64,000 nucleotides of DNA. Origin: Photobacterium sanctipauli. GTDB lineage: Bacteria > Pseudomonadota > Gammaproteobacteria > Enterobacterales > Vibrionaceae. A program made the translations under genes and the position numbers. Shown here one piece after another: positions 16,849-24,660 of this stretch; position 1 is the first letter of the stretch; the number at the start of each line of letters is the position of its first letter. The DNA is taken from positions 310,001 through 374,000 of the forward strand of contig NZ_PYMA01000003.1 in assembly GCF_003026495.1 (NCBI RefSeq), in the 5' to 3' direction. A model generated the notes under the pieces. That model worked only from the letters and a program-made list of their open reading frames with translations. It did not search any database and was not told where the DNA came from.

Positions 16849-18105
16849 TTATCGAACAATCAGGCCAAGTAGGATACCAACGATACCGAAGTCGGCATCA
16901 CTGAAGGTCGTGTTAGCAAAGCCTAGGTCACCCAGTACTGGCATTAGGAATACCGGTAGGAAAGTGATAAGTAGGCCTTGGGCAAATGCACCTAGCATAG
17001 CACCGCGACGACCACCTGTTGCGTTACCGAATACACCTGCCGCCGCACCTACGAAGAAGTGAGGTACAACACCTGGGATAATCACGGTTAGGCCCATGAT
17101 GTAAAGCAGGAACATACCAATTAGGCCAGCAGCAAAACTTGATAGGAAACCAACCAAAACTGCATTCGGTGCGTATGGGAATACGACCGGGCAATCTAGC
17201 GCAGGCTTTGCGTTAGGTACCAGCTTGTCAGAGATGCCCTTGAACGCCGGTACGATTTCCGCGATAACCATACGCACACCTTGCAAGATAACGTATACGC
17301 CCGCCGCGAATGCGATAGATTGCATCAGTGCAAACATGAACCAGTGCTTACCACCGCTCACTTCGCGCACAAAATCGCCCCCAGCAAACAAGCACGTAAT
17401 AATGAAGATGATACCCATGGTGAAAGAGATAGCCACCGGGGTGTCGCGCAAGAACAATAGGCTCTTAGGCACGTTCATTTCTTCGGTCGAGTGCTCTTTG
17501 TTACCGAACTTGCTACCAATGAAGCCAGCCAGTACATAAGACATAGTGGAGAAGTGACCAATTGCCACGTCATCAGAACCAGTTACCTGCTTCATGTACT
17601 TGTGAGCAATGGCAGGGAAGAACACCATCACCACACCCACAACCAGCGAGCCCACGGCAATCAGTGGTACGCCAGTCATACCGCTAGACGAAAGGATAGC
17701 CGCCACCATCATCGACATGAACAGGGTATGGTGACCTGTCAGGAAGATGAATTTCCACGGCGTGAAGCGTGCAATCAGGATGTTCACTACCATCGCAAAG
17801 AACATGATCATCGCCATTTCTTTACCGAAGGCTTCCTGTGCAATCGACACAATAGCTTCGTTATTTGGAACAACGCCCGTGATACCAAAGGCTTCTTGGA
17901 AAATTGTCGCGAAGTCACCCAGTGATGTCACTACCAAGCCAGCACCCGCACCAAGGATAACGAAACCCATAATGGTTTTAACCGTACCCTTGATACATTC
18001 CGTGACCGGCTTTTTCTGAGCAATCAGGCCGATTAACGCAATCAGGCCGACAAGGACGGCTGGCTCGGCCAGCACGTCGTTCATTAAAAATCTGAAGAAT
18101 TCCAT
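16849..18105 (-). CDS. ulaA: PTS EIIC, ascorbate-specific (UlaA) family
   Basis: 418 residues with about ten or more membrane spans. It is the substrate-translocating subunit of an L-ascorbate-type phosphotransferase system (EIIC sugar-specific, UlaA/SgaT family). TPWKFIFLTGHHTLFMSMM, GVPHFFVG-type and NATGGRRGAMLGAFAQGLLITFLP segments are typical. It is the last gene of the order EIIA-EIIB-EIIC, 16 bp after EIIB. The true substrate may be ascorbate or another sugar acid or pentitol, because none of the ascorbate catabolic genes (ulaD, E, F, G) is present in the window. The symbol denotes family only. Confidence 0.82.
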   Translation of the reverse strand: MEFFRFLMNDVLAEPAVLVGLIALIGLIAQKKPVTECIKGTVKTIMGFVILGAGAGLVVTSLGDFATIFQEAFGITGVVPNNEAIVSIAQEAFGKEMAMIMFFAMVVNILIARFTPWKFIFLTGHHTLFMSMMVAAILSSSGMTGVPLIAVGSLVVGVVMVFFPAIAHKYMKQVTGSDDVAIGHFSTMSYVLAGFIGSKFGNKEHSTEEMNVPKSLLFLRDTPVAISFTMGIIFIITCLFAGGDFVREVSGGKHWFMFALMQSIAFAAGVYVILQGVRMVIAEIVPAFKGISDKLVPNAKPALDCPVVFPYAPNAVLVGFLSSFAAGLIGMFLLYIMGLTVIIPGVVPHFFVGAAAGVFGNATGGRRGAMLGAFAQGLLITFLPVFLMPVLGDLGFANTTFSDADFGIVGILLGLIVR

Positions 18106-18121
18106 CGCTACCTCTTACAGA

Positions 18122-18409
18122 TTACAGAGCGCCAAGTTCTTTTAGGGCTGCCGACAAACGCTCTTTCATTGCGTTTTTATCAACCATGTTGTCGAGTGCA
18201 ACGATCTTGCCATCAACACCTTGGGCAACCAACTGCTCAGTAATGTCATTGGTGCCGATAAAAATGTCACAAGCCGTGCCCTTAGCAGAGCCCAAATCGC
18301 AGTGATCCACTGTTGCTGCTACTTCTAGCTCTTTAACGATGCCTTTCAGGCTCATTTCCATCATAAGGCTAGTACCAAGACCGTGACCACATACAACCAT
18401 AATTTTCAT
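18122..18409 (-). CDS. ulaB: PTS EIIB, ascorbate-type (UlaB) family
   Basis: 95 residues. The phosphocysteine loop MKIMVVCGHGLGTSLMMEM places Cys7 as the phosphorylated residue, in the Rossmann-like PTS_IIB lactose/ascorbate fold. It accepts phosphate from EIIA and passes it to sugar entering through EIIC. It lies 116 bp after the EIIA gene, a wider gap than usual, and 16 bp before EIIC. AAGGT lies upstream of its ATG. Confidence 0.85.
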   Translation of the reverse strand: MKIMVVCGHGLGTSLMMEMSLKGIVKELEVAATVDHCDLGSAKGTACDIFIGTNDITEQLVAQGVDGKIVALDNMVDKNAMKERLSAALKELGAL

Positions 18410-18525
18410 AATGTTCTACCTTTCTACTCTTAGTGCACCCGCTTAGACCGTGTCAAAAGCTGTGCTTATTGGGGTTTGTTCTAACGTTCTTTATTGCCAG
18501 CAGGGCTTAGCCCAACCAACGGGAA

Positions 18526-18969
18526 TTAATAGGTTTCGATAATTGCGCGGATGGTTTCAACATCCTTGGCTTCGCAAATTGCCGCAACGTGTTCTTCATT
18601 CATGAACAACTCAGCAAGCTGGGCGATGGCGTCAACATGGCTGTTGCTGTCAGTCGCAGCTAGGGTCACCAGCAATTTCACCGGATCGTTTTCGTCAGCA
18701 TCAAAGTTCACACCGTCACGAATCACCGTCAGGCTTAGCGATAGTTTTTTAACACCATCTTCTGGGCGAGCATGTGGCATTGCGATACCCGGACCTACCA
18801 CGTAGTAAGGCCCCATTTCATTGTGAGAACGGAAAATCGCCTCAACATAACTTTTTTCAATCGCGCCTTTGTCTAGCAATGGCTGACACGCCAGCTCGAT
18901 GGCTTGCTGCCAGTTTTCAGCGCTGTCATGAACACTGATCACGTCTTGGGTTAGAAGTTCTTTAAGCAT
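18526..18969 (-). CDS. ulaC: PTS EIIA type-2 domain protein, UlaC-like
   Basis: 147 residues of the EIIA-type-2 (mannitol/fructose/ascorbate) fold. The active histidine is H66 in the motif GPGIAMPHARPE. The N-terminus LLTQDVISVHDSAENWQQAIELACQPLLDKGAI matches the family. It is the first gene of the operon and receives phosphate from HPr. The three genes together make a complete EIIABC. Regulation: three tandem operators and a CRP-like site lie upstream, next to a divergent LacI-type repressor gene. Confidence 0.87.
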   Translation of the reverse strand: MLKELLTQDVISVHDSAENWQQAIELACQPLLDKGAIEKSYVEAIFRSHNEMGPYYVVGPGIAMPHARPEDGVKKLSLSLTVIRDGVNFDADENDPVKLLVTLAATDSNSHVDAIAQLAELFMNEEHVAAICEAKDVETIRAIIETY

Positions 18970-19013
18970 AGTAATACTCGTCTATCGCTCAGTTGCCTGT
19001 CGGAATGGCGCCA

Positions 19014-19060
19014 CTTTAACCGCCCTTCACCAAAGTCGTAAAGCGATCTCCGTCACATTT
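19014..19060 (-). promoter_or_regulatory. Putative CRP-dependent promoter of the PTS operon
   Basis: On the minus strand TGTGA-CGGAGA-TCGCT (within 19040-19060) resembles a CRP site with a strong left half. It abuts a -35 candidate TTTACG (19037-19042) and, after 17 bp, a weak -10 TTAAAG (19014-19019). The centre of the CRP box would be near -43, close to the usual class II position. Catabolite control of a PTS is expected; the match itself is by eye. Confidence 0.5.
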
Positions 19061-19106
19061 GATAGCGCTATCTGATAGCGCTACCAAAAATTGTGATAGC
19101 GCTACC
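19061..19106. promoter_or_regulatory. Three tandem LacI-family operators
   Basis: GATAGCGCTATC (19061-19072), GATAGCGCTACC (19074-19085) and GATAGCGCTACC (19095-19106) are near-identical palindromes with the central CG typical of LacI/GalR-family operators. Centre spacings are 13 and 21 bp; the latter is two helical turns. They sit between the PTS operon promoter and the divergent LacI-type gene, so they can serve both as operator and for autoregulation. Confidence 0.85.
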
Positions 19107-19284
19107 ATTTTTTATCATCACACTTGGCGAGAACAAATTGGAACAACACAATGAACAAGGTTAAAATGTCTGGCTTATTACTTATTGGCAATAATAAAAC
19201 CAATTAAGCCTATGATTTAAAACAAAATAGCATCGTCAATCAGTTGATATTGCCAATGTTATTTTCAGTGTTTCAGGAGATTCG

Positions 19285-20328
19285 ATGGCAGAGCCTCGAA
19301 AACGTCGCAGTACCGGAAAGGTCACGCTCGCTGATGTTGCCAAGTTGGCAGGCGTCGGCTCGATGACCGTATCGCGGGCATTGCGAACACCAGATCAAGT
19401 ATCTGATAAGCTAAGGGAAAAGATTCAACAAGCTGTCGATGAACTGGGCTATATCCCTAACAAGGCAGCGGGTGCACTTGCCTCAGGTCAAAGTGATACC
19501 ATCGCTGTGATCCTGCCTTCACTGACCGAGAAGGTCAGTGCCGACTTCATCGCCCCGTTTCAAAAAGCGATGGCAAAAAATGGTTACCAAGTCCTGATCG
19601 GCTACAGCAATGATTCGATGGAGCAAGAAGAGAATTTACTAACCAGCATGCTTGCCAACAACCCGGCAGCAGTGGTGCTATTTGGTAGCGAAAGGTCGGC
19701 AAAATCGCGGAAAATGCTAGAGTCGGTTGAATTTCCGATATTGGAAGCCAATGAGATCAACCCGCTCGCAATCGATCTCAATATCGGTATCGATCACTAC
19801 CAAGCCGCAAAAGCCCTAACCCGCCAGTTAATAGAACAAGGGTATAAAAACATCGGTTTTATCGGTGCCCATGGTGATCAAACCATTTTGAATAAGCAAC
19901 TGCGTGGCTGGCAGGCAGGAATGATTGAAGGCTACCTCACGCCTGATCACTTCTTGACCAGTCACGAAGGCGCTACCTTGGCACTCGGGAGCGAAGGCGT
20001 GGCGAAGTTATTGCTACGCCAGCGTGAGCTGGATGCCATGATTTGTAACCACGAAGCCATTGCGTTAGGTGCCCTATTCGAGTGCCAGCGCCGTGTCATC
20101 AAGGTGCCAGATTCATTAGCGCTCACCTGCCTTGATGGCGGCGCTATTTGCGCCCAAAGCCACCCAGATATCACTGCAATCCATATCGACTACCAGGCCA
20201 TGGGCGAGCAAGCCGCCCAATTGTTGCTGGATAAGCTCAATGGCAATAGCAAGGCGTCTGAACCGTCTGCGATAGATGTTGGATTTAAGCTAGTTAATCG
20301 GGCAAGCAGCCATAAGTTAGCGATTTAG
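19285..20328 (+). CDS. LacI-family repressor, GntR(gluconate)-like
   Basis: 347 residues. The helix-turn-helix is VTLADVAKLAGVGSMTVSRALRTPDQVS (residues ~13-40), followed by the hinge helix KAAGALASGQS and a periplasmic-binding-protein-like effector domain. The MTVSRALR and PDQVS details and the RKRRSTGKVTL start resemble the gluconate repressor GntR subgroup. It is divergent from the PTS operon, with three palindromic operators in the 315-bp gap. CAGGAGA precedes the ATG. Its effector is probably the PTS substrate or its phosphate. It ends only 17 bp from the converging L,D-transpeptidase gene. Confidence 0.88.
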   Translation: MAEPRKRRSTGKVTLADVAKLAGVGSMTVSRALRTPDQVSDKLREKIQQAVDELGYIPNKAAGALASGQSDTIAVILPSLTEKVSADFIAPFQKAMAKNGYQVLIGYSNDSMEQEENLLTSMLANNPAAVVLFGSERSAKSRKMLESVEFPILEANEINPLAIDLNIGIDHYQAAKALTRQLIEQGYKNIGFIGAHGDQTILNKQLRGWQAGMIEGYLTPDHFLTSHEGATLALGSEGVAKLLLRQRELDAMICNHEAIALGALFECQRRVIKVPDSLALTCLDGGAICAQSHPDITAIHIDYQAMGEQAAQLLLDKLNGNSKASEPSAIDVGFKLVNRASSHKLAI

Positions 20329-20331
20329 CCG

Positions 20332-20356
20332 AAAGCCAAGTGTCTCACTTGGCTTT
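20332..20356. terminator. Terminator shared by converging genes, overlapping the end of the L,D-transpeptidase gene
   Basis: AAAGCCAAGTG-tct-CACTTGGCTTT is a perfect 11-bp stem. It covers the last codons and stop of the minus-strand gene. T-runs are short on both sides, so efficiency is uncertain. Confidence 0.6.
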
Positions 20357-20992
20357 GGCAAGCAATCCGCTCTGAGGCGAACCGGTGGAAGCCAGAATGA
20401 TGCTTCCTCCCTTAATCAAGTCAATAATTTCCCTGTTTTTCTCTGGTGGTAAAGCCGGGCATCCCCAACTCCAGCCCAGAAAATTATTCTGTGCTAAAAA
20501 TGACGGCGACGCATAATTGGCACCATGAATCACGATGGCACGCTTTCGTGCGTTGTCGTTCAAACCTTGAGATAAGCCATCCAAACGCAGCGAATAGCCA
20601 TACTTACCGTAATAAGTTTCTGCGGTTTTAAACACCCCTAGCGATGTTTGCCTTGAATTCACCTTATTTGAAAAACGCTCGGCATAAGGGCCTTTACCAC
20701 TCGCGATGCCATGCGTGGTGTAGGTATGGTAAACCAACCGCTTATCAAGCAGGTTGATGACATAGAACCGGCGCTCGTTGGAAGGCAAGCTGTAATCAAT
20801 TAACACAAGGTTCGGATTAGAGCCAAAACCTTCCGCCATATAGGCTTCAACCCCGTCAACCAGCAGCTCATAATCAACCACGCCTTGCAGCTGAGCATCT
20901 TGGTAGACCTCAGTCGCTAATCGCTCAACGTACTTGTTTGCCCCAAAGACGTTAGCAGAAAACAGCAATAATAGTGGGATAAACTTAAACAT
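20345..20992 (-). CDS. Exported murein L,D-transpeptidase-like protein (YkuD_2 family)
   Basis: 215 residues. The signal peptide is MFKFIPLLLLFSANVFGA. The catalytic domain has VIHGANYASPSFLAQNNFLGWSWGCPALP with H156 and the presumed nucleophile C178 in SWGCPAL. This is the PF13645 (YkuD_2) variant of the L,D-transpeptidase fold. Also typical are HGIASGKGPYAERFSN and SRQTSLGVFKTAETYYGKYGYSLRLDGL. It would act on peptidoglycan in the periplasm, by transpeptidation or carboxypeptidation. A second peptidoglycan enzyme (M15 type) is divergent 258 bp away. Confidence 0.85.
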   Translation of the reverse strand: MFKFIPLLLLFSANVFGANKYVERLATEVYQDAQLQGVVDYELLVDGVEAYMAEGFGSNPNLVLIDYSLPSNERRFYVINLLDKRLVYHTYTTHGIASGKGPYAERFSNKVNSRQTSLGVFKTAETYYGKYGYSLRLDGLSQGLNDNARKRAIVIHGANYASPSFLAQNNFLGWSWGCPALPPEKNREIIDLIKGGSIILASTGSPQSGLLAKAK

Positions 20993-21250
20993 ACTTTCTT
21001 AGCTTCAATATGACTTTTTTATCTTTTGATAGTCTTATTAATACTAACAGAAAATAGGCTAAGGACTTTTCTAACTCGCCAACAATGTCGGCTATCACAA
21101 ATTAGTTCTACTTTTTAAGACAGGTATGTCTAATCAAATGGTAAACCTTCACTTCGGCTCAGCGAAATTAAATTAATCCGCTTTCAGCGAAGATTCTTCT
21201 AGAATTATGTTACGCATTACTTTAAATGCGAATGGGATCAAGGGGAAAAA

Positions 21251-21880
21251 ATGAAGTATTTCCTAGCCATCGCTTGCCTTATCACAACTTGCTCACTCTA
21301 CGCAGTGCCCTATTCTAGCCTCTACAAAAGCCACAGAGACTTCACCATTGACGACCTTGTCGTGGAGGTGAATGGCTACCGGGTACCCACCCGTGCAACG
21401 TTTAGGGGGTGGGTACTAATGAACCACAAAGAAGCCATTGTTGAAGAAGCCTTCAACTATTTTGTCGATAGAGGCGTAAGAGAAATCATGCCCCTGCACC
21501 TTGTGGTGTTGCAAGGCACTGACTGGGATATCAGCAACACAACAGTATTTAACATGCCGCCGAAGAAAAACTGGGACAACATGGTAAGAACCCTGCTATT
21601 TATTCAAAAATATGTCATCCCAGAAATCGGCTTATTGATTCCTGTTTCAGGCGATCGCAGCAAAGAGTACAACATCCACGCAGGTGGTGCGCCGCGAAGC
21701 TCTCACCTTGATTTCTGCGCCCTCGACCTTGTGCCGGTCGATGAAAAAATGACTCGCTCTGAACTGCATAGAAAACTCCATAAGATCTATCGCGCTGTGG
21801 GCAAGAAAAATGATATGGGGCTGGGACTTTATAGTGGAGTACGTTTTCACATTGATACCTGTGGGTACCGTAGCTGGTAA
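21251..21880 (+). CDS. Exported M15-family peptidase (D-Ala-D-Ala carboxypeptidase-like)
   Basis: 209 residues with the signal peptide MKYFLAIACLITTCSLYA. The C-terminal half carries the M15 zinc signature: SSHLDFCALDL, with H152 and D159 as ligands, and VRFHIDTCGYRSW, with the third ligand H200. This is the Peptidase_M15_3-like form related to murein endopeptidases and carboxypeptidases. Two Cys residues (156 and 203) lie close to the zinc site, which is unusual and may form a disulfide. It would cut peptide stems of peptidoglycan in the periplasm. AAGGGG lies upstream of the ATG. Confidence 0.78.
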   Translation: MKYFLAIACLITTCSLYAVPYSSLYKSHRDFTIDDLVVEVNGYRVPTRATFRGWVLMNHKEAIVEEAFNYFVDRGVREIMPLHLVVLQGTDWDISNTTVFNMPPKKNWDNMVRTLLFIQKYVIPEIGLLIPVSGDRSKEYNIHAGGAPRSSHLDFCALDLVPVDEKMTRSELHRKLHKIYRAVGKKNDMGLGLYSGVRFHIDTCGYRSW

Positions 21881-21987
21881 AGAATTTAGGGAATAGATAC
21901 TTTGGTGTAATTCGGAATGTTAAGCAAAACGTTGAATAATAATGATAAAAATATTATAGAAAAAGTGGGAAAATCTACTACTTTTTT

Positions 21988-22005
21988 TTAGCAACAAGTT
22001 GCTAA
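21988..22005. promoter_or_regulatory. Perfect 18-bp palindrome immediately upstream of the PAS-LuxR gene
   Basis: TTAGCAAC-aa-GTTGCTAA ends 9 bp before the GTG start codon. It could be an operator for autoregulation (LuxR-type proteins bind palindromes of this size) or a leader hairpin that hides the ribosome site. A T-run lies just before it. Confidence 0.5.
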
Positions 22006-22014
22006 AATAGCGGG

Positions 22015-22716
22015 GTGAATTTAGACCAATCAACATACTTATCCGTCCTTATTCACATGCTAGACACTAACCCGAATCCTGCTGGGCTGAAGGCAAAAAA
22101 TGGGCAGTTCCTATTTGCCAACGAAGCTTACAGAAAATTGGTGAACGCACCACAGGATATCGAGGGGCTATATGACCGTGATCTACCATGTGACACCGCC
22201 CAATTTGCATCTATTTTTGCCCAACAAGACAGACAATCAATACAGGACAACAAGACAATCACCACCATTGATATTCACCGATACGCACATGGTTACGATG
22301 CTTACACCTTCCAAAAGCGTCCGGTGGTGATCAACGGGGAGTCTTGGGGGGTGATGTTCAATGCCGCCAACCTGAAAGAGTTGGTTAGCCTTGCCTCCTT
22401 CACCGAAATGATGTCCCCCGACAAGGAAGCGATGTCATTCACGACAATCAGAAAAGATGGTATCCAACTAACATCTTCACAAGAAATCGTATTGTTTTGG
22501 CTACTGAGAGGCCGCCAAACGAAGCAGATTGCACAGTTAATCCACCGTACGCCCAAAGCGGTAGAAAAACAGATAGCGAACCTGATCATCCGGTTTAGCC
22601 CTTGCGGTGTAACGAGTCGTGCAATATTAATCGACTATGCCCGCTGTAATGGCTGGCTGTCGGTAATTCCGGAGCAGCTATTGCGCCAACCAGCGTCGGT
22701 GACGATTAACCATTAA
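22015..22716 (+). CDS. PAS-domain / LuxR-type helix-turn-helix regulator
   Basis: 233 residues. An N-terminal PAS-like domain (PAGLKAKNGQFLFANEAYRKLVN and the strands TFQKRPVVINGESWGVMF) is followed by a C-terminal GerE/LuxR-type HTH (residues ~150-200: LTSSQEIVLFWLLRGRQTKQIAQLIHRTPKAVEKQIANL). There is no receiver domain or membrane segment, so it should sense a cytoplasmic signal or cofactor. The start is a GTG at 22015, with a weak GGGG ribosome site and a perfect palindrome just upstream. It is alone, with no obvious target gene beside it. Confidence 0.8.
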   Translation: MNLDQSTYLSVLIHMLDTNPNPAGLKAKNGQFLFANEAYRKLVNAPQDIEGLYDRDLPCDTAQFASIFAQQDRQSIQDNKTITTIDIHRYAHGYDAYTFQKRPVVINGESWGVMFNAANLKELVSLASFTEMMSPDKEAMSFTTIRKDGIQLTSSQEIVLFWLLRGRQTKQIAQLIHRTPKAVEKQIANLIIRFSPCGVTSRAILIDYARCNGWLSVIPEQLLRQPASVTINH

Positions 22717-22743
22717 TTTGCCCTGCCAGTTCCGTGCATTTAA

Positions 22744-22772
22744 AAAAGGCTCTGCAAGTAGCAGAGCCTTTT
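22744..22772. terminator. Bidirectional terminator between the LuxR-type gene and dkgB
   Basis: AAAAGGCTCTGC-aagta-GCAGAGCCTTTT is a perfect 12-bp stem with A/T runs on both sides, placed between converging genes. Confidence 0.92.
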
Positions 22773-22777
22773 GGCGA

Positions 22778-23584
22778 TTAGTCCCACTCAGGGGCAAAAT
22801 CCGGATTTGCCTTGCGGTGATTGCGATCAAGCTCGGCAATCAATGCCATCTCATCGCTATTAAGTGCCACAGCGTCAGATTTCATGTTGCTCTCGATATT
22901 CGCTTGCTTGGTCGAAGAAGGAATCGTGACAAACTCATTTTGGCGCATCCATGCCAATACGATTTGTGCAGGTGAGGCATCGTGCTTATCCGCAATCTTG
23001 ATGATAGTTTCGTCTTTCAACACATCGCCATAAGCAAACGGCATATATCCCGTCACAATAATTCCGTGCTGGCGGCAGAAATCGACCACTTTACGGTTCT
23101 GCAAGTAAGGATGTACTTCCACTTGGTTGGTGTAGATCTCATCGGCACCAAGGATGCTGACAGCTTGCGCCATCTGAGCAACTGTGAAGTTCGAGATACC
23201 AATATGTTTTGCTAAACCAAGGGCTTTTACTTCTTTCAAGCTCGCAAGGTAATCTTCCATTGCCACTTCTTCATTCTTCAGCGGCCAATGGATCAGCAGC
23301 AAGTCGATGTAGTCAGTTTGAAGATCTTGTAGGCTTTGGCGAATGCTTGGCAAGAACGCGTCTTTACCGAACTTATCCATCCAAATTTTAGTGGTGAGAA
23401 AAATCTCGTCACGCGCAATACCAGAGTCAGCAATCGCGGTACCCACTTCCTGTTCGTTTCCATAAACCTGGGCGGTATCGATATGGCGATAGCCCGCATT
23501 AAGCGCCATGGTAACTGAATTGTACGCATCTTCACCTTTAAGGCGGAATGTACCTGCTCCAAGTAACGGCATTGCAATTGTCAT
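22778..23584 (-). CDS. dkgB: Aldo/keto reductase, DkgB-like (2,5-diketo-D-gluconate reductase B)
   Basis: 268 residues; E. coli DkgB is 267. The AKR signatures are GYRHIDTAQVYGNEQEVG (catalytic Asp and Tyr), LLLIHWP with the catalytic His, and IPSSTKQANIESN (NADPH-binding). The C-terminus FAPEWD matches DkgB closely. The enzyme reduces keto-sugars and small aldehydes with NADPH. An in-frame TTG eight codons upstream has no ribosome site; the ATG ending at 23584 gives the family length and has AAGAGA upstream. The LysR gene on the same strand lies 108 bp upstream. Confidence 0.88.
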   Translation of the reverse strand: MTIAMPLLGAGTFRLKGEDAYNSVTMALNAGYRHIDTAQVYGNEQEVGTAIADSGIARDEIFLTTKIWMDKFGKDAFLPSIRQSLQDLQTDYIDLLLIHWPLKNEEVAMEDYLASLKEVKALGLAKHIGISNFTVAQMAQAVSILGADEIYTNQVEVHPYLQNRKVVDFCRQHGIIVTGYMPFAYGDVLKDETIIKIADKHDASPAQIVLAWMRQNEFVTIPSSTKQANIESNMKSDAVALNSDEMALIAELDRNHRKANPDFAPEWD

Positions 23585-23692
23585 CAGCTTATCTCTTCGT
23601 ATTATCAAAATCTGTGGTTTATTTTAAAGCTTAATTACCATCAAAAAAGACAACAGATCACAAAACACTTTCTCACCTAATGAGAAAATAAG

Positions 23693-24580
23693 TTATAGCT
23701 TTAGTCTTGATTCAATATAATCCAAGAATACTTTGATTCGGGGTGAAATAGACGAATTGCGATAATACACCGCCTGAACCAGCTCCCGTGGGTGCGGGGT
23801 CTCAATGTCGCCATCGCAAAGGCTCACCAAGCGCCCTGTTGCAATATCTTTTCCCACGGTAAATTGGGAAAGCAAGGTGATACCCATGCCAGCAATGCAA
23901 AGCTGGCGCACCACCTCACCGCTAGTTGCAACGTTAGAAAACTCCGGTTCGAGCGCACCACCAAATAGCGGCCACTTGTTCAAATGAGCCTGTCCGGCAA
24001 AGCCGATAAACTTGTGTTGAAGTAACTCTGCCGCATTAGTCGGCTCACCAAATTGTTCCAAATACTCAGGAGACGCCACCAGCTTTAGCGGACTTCGGCC
24101 CAGCATTCGGGCATGCAGGTTGGAGTTTTTCAGCGATCCCACCCGAATGGCAACATCGGTGCGTTTTTCAACCAAATCAATGATGTTTTCATGGGTGGCG
24201 AGCTCTAATTCAATCCCTGGGTATTGGGTTTGGAACCCTTTAACCAGTGGTACAAGCTGGTGAGTCATTACCGTACTTGCAGCATCAACGCGTAGCCTAC
24301 CTACGGGTAGATCCTTTTGCGAAGAAAGCCGCTCCTGTGCCTCTGTGATGAGTAATAGCCCCGCCCTAACAGTATTGGCATAAGCAACCCCTTCCTGGGT
24401 TGGTTCTACGCGACGAGTAGTACGATGTAAGAGGTTCGCCCCAACTTTTTGCTCAAGGCTTGCCACCAAGCGGGACACCTTCGCCACCTGCATTTCTAAT
24501 TGATTAGCCGCAGCAGAGAAACCACCACTATCAACAACAGCTAGAAAAACTTCGAGCTCTTCAGTCTTTGGCTTGATCAA
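23693..24580 (-). CDS. LysR-family regulator upstream of dkgB
   Basis: 295 residues. The HTH is FSAAANQLEMQVAKVSRLVASLEQKVGANLLHRTTRRVEPTQEG. The LLHRTTRR pattern marks the large CrgA/YafC-like LysR group. The effector domain is complete. The start is taken as a TTG ending at 24580 because GGGAG lies ~6 bp upstream; the frame could also open at 24598. In E. coli a LysR gene (yafC) is likewise next to dkgB, so control of dkgB is plausible; here the two are in the same direction. Confidence 0.82.
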   Translation of the reverse strand: MIKPKTEELEVFLAVVDSGGFSAAANQLEMQVAKVSRLVASLEQKVGANLLHRTTRRVEPTQEGVAYANTVRAGLLLITEAQERLSSQKDLPVGRLRVDAASTVMTHQLVPLVKGFQTQYPGIELELATHENIIDLVEKRTDVAIRVGSLKNSNLHARMLGRSPLKLVASPEYLEQFGEPTNAAELLQHKFIGFAGQAHLNKWPLFGGALEPEFSNVATSGEVVRQLCIAGMGITLLSQFTVGKDIATGRLVSLCDGDIETPHPRELVQAVYYRNSSISPRIKVFLDYIESRLKL

Positions 24581-24603
24581 CGCGACTCCCTCTTTCAATC
24601 AAA

Positions 24604-24630
24604 AACGCCATCGGTGTCAGCGATGGCGTT
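24604..24630 (-). terminator. Intrinsic terminator of the M14-type deacylase gene
   Basis: AACGCCATCG-gtgtcag-CGATGGCGTT is a perfect 10-bp stem. On the minus strand it continues into TTT. It lies 31 bp past the deacylase stop and just upstream of the LysR start. Confidence 0.75.
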
Positions 24631-24660
24631 CGTTTTATCCAAGTCATTGCCCTAAGGCAT

